Of a stretch of DNA of 37,889 bases, positions 32,101 to 37,889 are shown in pieces. Made by a program: the position numbers and the translations under genes. The notes under the pieces are model-generated. The model was not told the DNA's origin. It worked only from the letters and a program-made list of their open reading frames with translations, and did not search any database. The stretch is from an uncultured Clostridia bacterium. GTDB lineage: Bacteria > Bacillota > Clostridia > Christensenellales > Pumilibacteraceae. Within the stretch, counting starts at the first letter, position 1, and every line of letters begins with the position of its first letter. The stretch is from NCBI GenBank assembly GCA_944372345.1, contig CALVYT010000028.1, positions 1-37,889 of the forward strand, written 5' to 3'.

Positions 32101-33270
32101 GTACGCAGCAGCGCCTTCATCGTAGCCGCGGGTCTCGTAGTAGCGGTATCCCATATATATGCCCTCTTTGTAAAGGACATAGTTATTGCGGTATCCGCCG
32201 CCGCCGTTACCGCCCGAGCCCGGCAGGTTCGAATACTGGTTGCCTTTATGCGAGGAATCGATCTCCACCATATTGTTCGCGAAGTTCATCCAGACGGGAT
32301 CCGCCTTGAAGTCGCGCGCCCAGGTGTCTACGGTCTTGCCGGAGGGGTTTATCTCGCCTTTGAGAACTTTTGCGAGCGCGTTCAGACCGTTACCGCCGGG
32401 GTAACCGATCCAAAACGCCGCCTTGGTGTTCTCGTGGTAACCGTAATGCCCGGGGTCGTCGAGGAATCCCGTTTCAAACTGCGAACCGGTATTGAGCAGC
32501 ACGACGACTTTGTCGAAATGCTCGCCGCAGTATTTGATGAGGTCGGATTCGTTCTGATCGAGTTGCAGGTAGTGGTCGTCGCCGCTGCGCGCGCCGGGAA
32601 CGGTCTGCGTTGCGTCCGCGCCCCACTGGGCGTAGGTGCTGCCGTTCCAGCGCATCGTGCGGGGAAGATCGAAGCCCTCGCCGCCGATGCGGGTTATGAC
32701 GACAAGCGCCGCATCGTTATAATCAGCATAGGACGCTTCCACGTCGTCGGTATAGCTGCTTATCGGAGTTTCGCCCGTATTGTAGCCGGGAGTAACGGTA
32801 CCGTTGGACGGCGCGACTCCCCTGCCGGAACCGGACAGACTGTTATTACCGTAGAATCCCACGAGTGTAGGGTTTATGGAAAATCCTGCGTTCCGGAGCG
32901 CTGTCTGCAATGTGACGACCGATCCGCCGCCGCCCGCGCCTGAGCCTGAACCGCCTGTAAGCACGCTGTTCGAGTTTTTACCGAACACGCTGATCTGCGC
33001 TCCTTCGCCGAGCGGCAGAGCATTATCCTCGTTTTTGAGCATTACTATGCCCTCGCCGTATATCTCCTCGTTGAGCGCCCGTCCCGCTTCGAGCACACCG
33101 TCCACATCATCGTAGTCGGACGAATAGTAGTTGCCCCAGACGGGTTCCGTCGGAGTGTCGAGCGCGGCGCGCGCCGGGATAACGGTCGTGCCGACCGCAA
33201 CCGCCGCCGCGAGCGCGAACGTCACGAGGGCGATAAGAAATACGCTTTTTTTCTTTTTAGTCGTTTTCAT
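29191..33270 (-). CDS. Large GH3 glycosidase with reversed domain order, four Ig-like repeats and C-terminal membrane helix
   Basis: A 1359-residue exported GH3 enzyme. A Lys-rich signal segment (~1-36, ending IPARAA) is followed by the sandwich domain (GEGIVMLKNEDNALPL, 73-88), an FnIII-like domain (~445-540) and the TIM barrel (~645-930) with WYAPAVNIHRSPF, YVKHFGVNDQE and NVVTDS, where Asp875 is the likely nucleophile. Four He_PIG-type Ig repeats (~948-1038, 1043-1143, 1146-1230, 1233-1313) share LPxGLTL...G.(I/L)(T/S)G(T/R)P. A C-terminal helix (~1327-1347) with a basic tail anchors it. The repeats act as a stalk across the wall. ATG 33270 has GGAGGAGG upstream and starts 1 bp after the lipoprotein stop. 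Confidence 0.9.
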   Translation of the reverse strand: MKTTKKKKSVFLIALVTFALAAAVAVGTTVIPARAALDTPTEPVWGNYYSSDYDDVDGVLEAGRALNEEIYGEGIVMLKNEDNALPLGEGAQISVFGKNSNSVLTGGSGSGAGGGGSVVTLQTALRNAGFSINPTLVGFYGNNSLSGSGRGVAPSNGTVTPGYNTGETPISSYTDDVEASYADYNDAALVVITRIGGEGFDLPRTMRWNGSTYAQWGADATQTVPGARSGDDHYLQLDQNESDLIKYCGEHFDKVVVLLNTGSQFETGFLDDPGHYGYHENTKAAFWIGYPGGNGLNALAKVLKGEINPSGKTVDTWARDFKADPVWMNFANNMVEIDSSHKGNQYSNLPGSGGNGGGGYRNNYVLYKEGIYMGYRYYETRGYDEGAAAYTAHETLLGQTSTESWDNWYDAHVVYPIGHGLSYTEFRQEITSASPTDGAALTEDGEISLTVRVTNTGEVAGKDVVQVYYTAPYTDGGIEKAHVVLAAFDKTDVIQPGEYQDVTVTFDVRDMASYDWNDKNGNGFEGYELDAGDYTVRLMKNAHEEYDAVSYEIAGDGFTYETSETTDYTIENRFDQVSDYIDDYMTRADWEGTFPTTELRREAEQWVIDGLNDQYSNNGSVLDSADKPWYTDVRPTTGEENGLTLVDLMGVDYDDEKWDLFLDQLTVDQLKNLVLQGGYASGQNYADLGIKRLTNADGPAGWSVGAPSGTYVFWCNDVVLASTWNTDLAYEKGVITGNEALWAKIVGWYAPAVNIHRSPFSGRNFEYYSEDGYLTGMMSAYVIRGAQSKGLYCYVKHFGVNDQESNRCGLLTWLNEQSMREIYIKGFELCVKVGETRAMMSSLNRIGYEWAGGCYNLLTEILRNEWGFNGNVVTDSYSGAWGPADWMIRGGGNLALGGASLSYDGNAGTATTLSCLREMAHGLLYAHANSLAMNDGSSPTTPKPLSSYMGGTLRTAVVGQAYADTVAKAIINDELYPDASESEIVYEAISELPEGLNVSSDGTVSGTPQETSNSFGFTVKATYMDYSLTASFVISIIDSGGSIVYSAENTDLGAATIGTAWSVSVAYAEVVIPDATDDQLANLPAITYSLKDGSLLPDGLTLSSAGEITGTPTKECENYSFTVLASALGYTDAELTFTIDVFNAITFEGGELPDGKYNQAYTAKVGTAETAHDVTFSLAPGSELPTGLTLTEGGYITGRPTQVVTDHAFKVIVSAPFAEPEEIELTITIGVAFNDFTLASGRNGVAYNGSVAQAQGKGSLTYEVTDGTLPEGLTLAENGTLSGTPTKAGVYTFTVTASGEGVAGDSIELTLYIANADGGCGSAIGTATLIVPVLAICLGAAIVLAVKGIRSRKDKIRRA

Positions 33271-33271
33271 A

Positions 33272-35209
33272 TTACGCCTCCTCCGTGTAACCCATGACGT
33301 TGTTGTACGTCAACTGCACGCTGAAATTATGACCTTTCAGATTGTCGCCGTTGTCCATCTTCATCTTGATTATGCCGAAATAATACTCGCCGTTATCGTC
33401 CGCCGAACGCGGTATCTCCAACTTGAATACTTCGGTCTGTCCGCGTTCCGTCACCTCTATGTGATGGCTGTCGAGCGCCGATATCTCATTATCGAGATCA
33501 ATGAAGAATTTATCATCGGAAACGGCGAAATCGTACGTTCCGAAAGGATCTTCGTTGTTCGTATTGTAAATGAATCTGACATAAACGGTCGTCGTAGGAT
33601 TCTCGGGGTCGTATGCCGGCATGTTCGTGATCTTAGCCGCGAAATATCCGGGAATGCTGCCGCCGTTACCACCGAAGTTGCCGTCGTAGATCGCGAACGA
33701 CATCAGACCGACGTCGTTGTTGACCACCTTGTCTCTCGGCCAGCCCTGCCCGTAATCCGCAGGATTGACAGTCGGATTGCCACTTCCGTCTAAGGCTCTC
33801 TCGAAATTAACGTACTGCGCACTGCCCGAAACGGCAAGCAGTCTGTCTCCGCTCGGATACATCGGCGCGGTGCCGAGCACGAGGTCGAGCGTCACGCTGC
33901 CCGAATTTCCTCCGACGTCTTCGCGCAGCACTATGCCCCACCAAGGGTTATATACGCCTATACCGACGGTAAAGTAGTGCGTCACCGTTTCACCGGGACC
34001 GACGGTTATGTTGCCGCTGGTCTGAAGGTTATCGTAATAGGTCAAATACAGTTCGACGGTAACTGAAAGCGTCGGGTGCGAGTTGCGAAGTATCGCTTTC
34101 GCCATAACGGTGCCGTTCTGCGTCGTATTTATCGCAGAACCGGTCAGGTTTTCCTGCGAATAATCGCCCGCCTGAGTCGCACTGCTGTTCGCGGGTATAC
34201 TGAAACGGAAACCGGAAAGTCCTTCGAGTTCCGGTTCACCCGCGCCGTCGTATATAGCCTGTCCGTTCCAAGGCGCGCCTCCGTTAAACACTCTTGTGGT
34301 CAGAGGCGAGAACACAGCCCAGACGGTGGTCGTCGAATCGGGCATATCAAACGGACCGTACTCCATACTCTCGGGACCGCCGAGGCGGTTATTGACGGTA
34401 CCGTAATCCCAGCCTACGAACATCTTGTCGGAAGGCTCCGCTATCGCTTCGAGCGATACGGGCGTATCGTAAGCGAACTTATACGTCGTAATGTTGTATT
34501 CCGCAAGGCTGCCGCCCTCGGTATTGCCCGTGATCTCGCCCTCGGGATCGGCGGTCTCGCCTGCCTGCGTCACTTTCGCGCCCACTACGTTGAGCGTATA
34601 GAGCATATCGTCGTAATCCGCGGTGACGGTTATGTCTGACTCGGGCATACGGAACACGTTGCCGTTCGTCCAGATGTTCTGCTGGTCGAACTGCCACGCG
34701 ATGAAGTCCATATGTTCGGGGATAGTCGCGGAAAGAGTGACGTATTCCCCCGCCGCCGCAGCCGACACGTCGGACGTTCCGCCGACGACCGTTATTGTGT
34801 ATTCGTCGGGCGCGCCGCCCATATCGTCGCCGACGACAAGAACTATGCTGTCGCTCTTTTCGCCGGCTTCCGCCGTTATGACCGTTTCGCCCGCGGAAAG
34901 CAGAGTGACAAGTCCGCTGCCGTTTATCGTCGCTACGGATGCCTCGCTGCTCGCGTACGTCACCGTACCGTCAGCCTGCTCGTCTTTAATTACGGACGCG
35001 GAAAGCTGTACGGTATTTTGAGTCACATCCACGCTCAGCGTTCCGCCCGTGATGTTTTCGTCGTTGTATTGCAGCCTTACCGACGTTACTTTGTAGACGG
35101 GAGCGGGCGGTTCTACCGGTTCTTCCCCGCACGCCGTCACAAAGCACATCGCGATCACTGCCGCGATGACGCCGATGATAAGCGCAAAAATCTTTGTTTT
35201 GGATCTCAT
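33272..35209 (-). CDS. Surface lipoprotein with Big_2-like and InlB-repeat-like domains
   Basis: A 645-residue lipoprotein, first gene of the glycan operon. The lipobox Cys27 (VTAC) follows a good signal peptide. Residues ~38-125 look like a bacterial Ig-like (Big_2) domain (VTYASSEASVATINGSGLVTLLSAGETVITAEAG; quoted here only as its strand-turn pattern). Two repeats with Trp/Gly turns (FIAWQFDQ and FVGWDYGT, each followed by a MP(D/E)S segment) resemble Listeria-Bacteroides repeats. The C-terminal ~300 residues are beta-rich, with no recognised family. Likely a sugar-binding or wall-associated partner of the GH3 enzymes. The ATG at 35209 has AGGAGG upstream; the frame is open to 35428 but that stretch is leader. 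Confidence 0.75.
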   Translation of the reverse strand: MRSKTKIFALIIGVIAAVIAMCFVTACGEEPVEPPAPVYKVTSVRLQYNDENITGGTLSVDVTQNTVQLSASVIKDEQADGTVTYASSEASVATINGSGLVTLLSAGETVITAEAGEKSDSIVLVVGDDMGGAPDEYTITVVGGTSDVSAAAAGEYVTLSATIPEHMDFIAWQFDQQNIWTNGNVFRMPESDITVTADYDDMLYTLNVVGAKVTQAGETADPEGEITGNTEGGSLAEYNITTYKFAYDTPVSLEAIAEPSDKMFVGWDYGTVNNRLGGPESMEYGPFDMPDSTTTVWAVFSPLTTRVFNGGAPWNGQAIYDGAGEPELEGLSGFRFSIPANSSATQAGDYSQENLTGSAINTTQNGTVMAKAILRNSHPTLSVTVELYLTYYDNLQTSGNITVGPGETVTHYFTVGIGVYNPWWGIVLREDVGGNSGSVTLDLVLGTAPMYPSGDRLLAVSGSAQYVNFERALDGSGNPTVNPADYGQGWPRDKVVNNDVGLMSFAIYDGNFGGNGGSIPGYFAAKITNMPAYDPENPTTTVYVRFIYNTNNEDPFGTYDFAVSDDKFFIDLDNEISALDSHHIEVTERGQTEVFKLEIPRSADDNGEYYFGIIKMKMDNGDNLKGHNFSVQLTYNNVMGYTEEA

Positions 35210-35315
35210 TGTTCCTCCTGATATTTTTTCAAAATTATCATCATCCGACGCCTGCACGGCTCCGTTGCATACGCGCCATTGTCCGCGCGCGTTCAGCGCG
35301 CTCCCCTTCCGGTTT

Positions 35316-35372
35316 TTATCCTCCTTTTTCGTATTCGGACGCCCTCCCGTGAGCCTGCGGAAAAGCGGGCAT
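35316..35372 (-). CDS. Possible 18-residue leader ORF
   Basis: Within the ~180-nt leader of the surface operon, an ATG at 35372 preceded by GGAGGGGG encodes MPAFPQAHGRASEYEKGG and stops at 35316. The SD is as strong as those of real genes nearby. It could be a regulatory leader peptide or chance. No homology known to me. Confidence 0.25.
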   Translation of the reverse strand: MPAFPQAHGRASEYEKGG

Positions 35373-35398
35373 AACTCGCCCCCTCCGTGTTTATGTAT

Positions 35399-35427
35399 TT
35401 TATAGCACAGCGAAAAACGGATTTCCA
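35399..35427 (-). promoter_or_regulatory. Promoter of the GH3 surface operon
   Basis: On the minus strand TGGAAA (35427-35422) and TATAAA (35404-35399) are separated by 17 bp. The weak -35 suggests dependence on an activator. An imperfect 14-bp dyad, GTGTAAATTTATAC, lies just upstream at 35436-35449. Confidence 0.55.
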
Positions 35428-35466
35428 TAGAAGCGGTGTAAATTTATACTCACGCGGCACAAATTG

Positions 35467-35493
35467 AAAAGGGCGGTCCTTTCCGGAGCGCCC
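35467..35493 (-). terminator. Terminator of the kinase-regulator operon
   Basis: On the minus strand GGGCG and TCC pair with GGA and CGCCC (one internal mismatch, 5-nt loop), followed by TTTT. It sits about 160 bp past the kinase stop. In 35494-35651 I see only two short AT palindromes (35592-35599, 35600-35615) and no gene. Confidence 0.78.
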
Positions 35494-35651
35494 GATGGGG
35501 TGATTTTAATCTTTTCAGCGGGAAACGAGGCATACCCGCAAGCGAAAAAAGCCGATTCGCCGGCGCGCGAGCGAAACCCGTCCGCGCGAGGGAATATTCG
35601 ATTTATTTATAAATCATTTGCCGGGAGCAAACCCCGCCGCGCCCGCTCCTC

Positions 35652-37001
35652 TCACTCGCCCGCCGCTATGTCGTCGAGGCAGAACACGAGGCTGATGGTG
35701 AACACGCTGCCCTCCGCGGAGATGTTCAGTTCGCCGTCGTACCTGTCGCAGATATACTTTATGCTCCGTATGCCGTAGCCGTGATAGCGTTTGTCCTCTT
35801 TCGTCGTCAGCGGTATGCCGTCCTCGAAGAGTATGTCGTCGGCATAGTAATTGCTCTCGCGCACGAGAAGCATACCGTCCACGGTTTTGACGTGCAGGCT
35901 GATCGTGCGCTTGTCCTGCGGGACTTTGAGCACCGCTTCTATCGCGTTGTCGACTATGTTGCCGAACAGCGAATAGATATCCTCCTCCTTCATAAACGAC
36001 AGCTTATCACCGTCCACTATACAACTGAGTTTGACGCCGTTCTTGTTGCACAGCAGACTCTTTTCCGTCAGTATGACGTCGAGAGCGTCGTTACCCGTTT
36101 TGACGACGCTGTCGTAAATGGAAATGCAGCGTTCCAGTTCCGCGAGCGTTGCGGGGCTGACGCGTTCGCTGCCGCCGAGCGAGTGGATCTGGTGCTTTAA
36201 GTCGTGGCATTTCATATTGATCAGCGCGATGTTCTCCTTGCTGATCGCATACTGCTCCCGCACCTCGTGCCACATTCGCTGGACGGTGTCGAGAGTGTCC
36301 TCTATTTTGGATTTCAAAGCGACCTGGAATTGCAGATACAGCGACGTTATGCAGCACAGCACGTTATATAAGCCTACTATCAGCGAATACAACAGACCCG
36401 TATTTTCGAGGTAATACACTACGACGGCGTTGAGCACTATATCTATTATAAGGATAAACACGGCGAACGCGAATATGAACGTCGTTTTCAGCCGCACGTC
36501 CTCTTTGGGTTTCAACTTCGTCCCGAACGCAAAGTACGACAGCATATAGCACGCGACGTATATGCAGAGATACACCGCTATCAGGAACGGATTGCTGAAA
36601 AGCAATATCTCGCCCGTGCCGTACTGCCCCATTCCCGCGCCGAGCGAGCCGGGCGTTATGCTGTCCATAACGCCGAGCGTCATATTATAAAGTTCATAAG
36701 AAAAGTGCTGCGTCGTATACCCCGCCACGCAGCAGAACACCCCCGTCAGCCAGCTCTGCCCGAACGTAAATTTCACGCACAGCACGGTGAACGCGAATAT
36801 CGTGAAGAACATAAACGACAGATAGAACGCGCTTTCGCTGACAACGGGAAAAAGCCACCCGAGCAAAAAGCAGGCGGCTATCGACGCGCCCAGCCGCAGC
36901 GGGAACAGCTTGCGCCTGCGGAAACGGCATACGAACAGCAGTTCGGCAAGCAGCAGTTCGGCTACGAACTGAAACGATTTATAAAATTCCAGCTGCGTCA
37001 T
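35652..37001 (-). CDS. AgrC-like sensor histidine kinase
   Basis: A 449-residue membrane kinase. The N-terminal half has about six hydrophobic helices (~10-225), then a coiled helix (~228-262), the phosphoacceptor region CHDLKHQIHSL with His266, and a GHKL ATPase domain with NIVDNAIEAV (348-357) and GYGIRSIKYICDRYDG. This is the HPK10 class that pairs with LytTR regulators and often senses peptides. The ATG at 37001 overlaps the regulator stop by one base (TGATG). No signal-peptide precursor or AgrB-like protease is visible nearby. The ligand is unknown. Confidence 0.92.
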   Translation of the reverse strand: MTQLEFYKSFQFVAELLLAELLFVCRFRRRKLFPLRLGASIAACFLLGWLFPVVSESAFYLSFMFFTIFAFTVLCVKFTFGQSWLTGVFCCVAGYTTQHFSYELYNMTLGVMDSITPGSLGAGMGQYGTGEILLFSNPFLIAVYLCIYVACYMLSYFAFGTKLKPKEDVRLKTTFIFAFAVFILIIDIVLNAVVVYYLENTGLLYSLIVGLYNVLCCITSLYLQFQVALKSKIEDTLDTVQRMWHEVREQYAISKENIALINMKCHDLKHQIHSLGGSERVSPATLAELERCISIYDSVVKTGNDALDVILTEKSLLCNKNGVKLSCIVDGDKLSFMKEEDIYSLFGNIVDNAIEAVLKVPQDKRTISLHVKTVDGMLLVRESNYYADDILFEDGIPLTTKEDKRYHGYGIRSIKYICDRYDGELNISAEGSVFTISLVFCLDDIAAGE

Positions 37002-37732
37002 CAGGCGTTCTCTCCGAGATAACGCCCGAGCGCTTTGACGAAATCCTTTTTTCTCGGGTGGCTTATCGGCAGTTCGTCGCATTCGCGCTCGCCCCGCCCG
37101 CGCGACAGCGTCACATTGTATCCCTTGACGGAAGAAACGTACCTGAAATTGACAAGGCAGTAGTTATTGCACTTGGCGAAAGTCCCCTCGGGCAGCTGCG
37201 CTTCCGCTTTTTTCAGCGTGCCGCGCGCTTCGTATACGCCCTCGACGGTGTGGTAAGCTACCTTGTGCTTGATGACCTCGACATACCGTATGTCGCGCAC
37301 CGCTATGTATTTGAGCACGCCGTCGTTGTTCACGACTATGCGGTCCTCGTCCTTGCCGTTCAGCTTTTTCAGGACGCGGTCGAGCTTCATCGAAAAGTCG
37401 TAGTACCCCACGGGCTTGACGACGAAATCGTCCGCCTCCACTTCGTACCCCTTGATGGCGTACTGCGCCATATTGGTCACGAAGATCAGAGCGACTTTGC
37501 CGTCCGACTCCCGCAGCTTCCTCGCGACTTCCATTCCGTTCATATCGGGAAGTTCGATGTCAAGTAACACGAGGTCGAACTCGGCGACGTATCGCTCCAA
37601 AAAATCGATGGGATTCTCCCACCATTTTATACGGCACTCCATTCCCTTGCCCGCACACCAGCGATCAAGACACCCTTTCAGCACCTCCATTGCGGACTGT
37701 TCGTCCTCGACGATCGCCACGTTCAACAGCAC
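37001..37732 (-). CDS. LytTR-family response regulator
   Basis: A 243-residue DNA-binding regulator: receiver domain (~3-122) with acidic pocket EDE (9-11), phosphoacceptor Asp58 in LVLLDIELPD and Lys in VVKPVG, then a LytTR domain (~135-240) with DIRYVEVIKHKVAYHT and CNNYCLVNFRYV. Partner of the downstream kinase. The start is taken as GTG 37732; CTG and TTG codons follow directly, so the exact start is uncertain. A run of ten G lies nine bases upstream where an SD would be. Likely targets include the divergently unrelated but adjacent surface operon downstream; this is inference. Confidence 0.92.
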   Translation of the reverse strand: MLLNVAIVEDEQSAMEVLKGCLDRWCAGKGMECRIKWWENPIDFLERYVAEFDLVLLDIELPDMNGMEVARKLRESDGKVALIFVTNMAQYAIKGYEVEADDFVVKPVGYYDFSMKLDRVLKKLNGKDEDRIVVNNDGVLKYIAVRDIRYVEVIKHKVAYHTVEGVYEARGTLKKAEAQLPEGTFAKCNNYCLVNFRYVSSVKGYNVTLSRGRGERECDELPISHPRKKDFVKALGRYLGENA

Positions 37733-37741
37733 GATGCACTG

Positions 37742-37751
37742 CCCCCCCCCC
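37742..37751. repeat. Ten-base homopolymer G tract at the regulator ribosome-binding position
   Basis: Ten C on the + strand, so ten G in the mRNA, ending nine bases before the GTG start. An in-frame TAA lies just upstream of it, so length change would alter initiation rather than frame. Confidence 0.7.
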
Positions 37752-37811
37752 GGCAGGAAAGGTTATGACTCCGCCTCTCCGAAAACGCCGGTAAGTTAAA
37801 TTACACGCGTA

Positions 37812-37840
37812 ATTATACCACACAAAACGGCATATTGCAA
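37812..37840 (-). promoter_or_regulatory. Promoter of the LytTR two-component operon
   Basis: On the minus strand TTGCAA (37840-37835) and a perfect TATAAT (37817-37812) are separated by 17 bp. The leader to the GTG is about 75 nt. Confidence 0.85.
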
Positions 37841-37889
37841 CACCTTTTCGGAAATTTTACGCGATTTTTCTCCTGTTTGCGCGCAAATG

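Noticed and set aside
28171..32943. A 1590-codon open frame on the + strand across both GH3 genes
   Set aside because: It is antisense to two clear GH3 enzymes, has biased Arg/Val/His composition typical of reverse-strand reading in GC-rich genes, spans the intergenic junction and has no SD or recognisable motif.
35316..35428. Longer start of the Big-type lipoprotein at 35428
   Set aside because: It would put the lipobox signal peptide over 70 residues inside the protein; the ATG at 35209 has AGGAGG and gives a perfect signal peptide.
35436..35449. Imperfect dyad considered as a LytTR binding site
   Set aside because: LytTR regulators usually bind direct repeats about two helical turns apart; this is a single inverted repeat, and no matching copy was found near the regulator's own promoter.

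Overview
The window reads as a chromosomal piece of a GC-rich, meso-diaminopimelate-type, probably spore-forming member of the Firmicutes (Clostridia-like; the exact lineage cannot be fixed from sequence alone). The reasons are a division and cell-wall cluster in clostridial order, a PASTA-bearing SpoVD-type PBP, an AbrB-family SpoVT regulator, a TPP riboswitch in front of a ThiT ECF transporter, a CIRCE-controlled Hsp20, and strong AGGAGG ribosome binding sites with near-consensus sigma-A promoters.

Layout. 1-2477: terminator of an upstream unit, then a serC-serA serine biosynthesis operon (+). 2474-4405: thiamine salvage, with thiamine pyrophosphokinase (-) divergent from a riboswitch-controlled thiT (+). 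4316-13107 (-): the dcw operon mraZ-rsmH-ftsL-like-spoVD-murE-mraY-murD-ftsW, driven from a promoter overlapped by four 10-bp-phased MraZ-type boxes; murF is missing from its usual slot. 13442-16950: rnr, secG and spoVT (-), and a DUF1934-type gene (+). 17034-20581 (-): a putative three-gene operon of a four-helix membrane protein with TrkA-like Rossmann modules and a C-terminal RyR-like region, a DUF4870-type membrane protein and a DEDDh exonuclease. 20727-20816: tRNA-Ser(GGA). 21047-22502 (-): a markedly AT-rich island with a HEPN-like protein and a start-less ORF remnant.

22601-24403 (-): a CotH-kinase lipoprotein. 24559-25282 (-): a mini ferredoxin-thioredoxin-reductase-like protein and Hsp20. 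25560-35427 (-): a surface glycan operon of Big-type lipoprotein, two GH3 glycosidases with reversed domain order that are membrane tethered, and a small CBM-like lipoprotein. 35652-37840 (-): an AgrC-like histidine kinase and LytTR response regulator, a plausible controller of the adjacent surface operon.

The best candidates for undescribed biology are the RyR/TrkA membrane operon, the HEPN island beside the tRNA, the membrane-tethered permuted GH3 pair with its own lipoproteins, and the extended phased operator array upstream of mraZ. None of the assignments was checked against a database; they rest on motifs, domain order, start-site signals and gene context.
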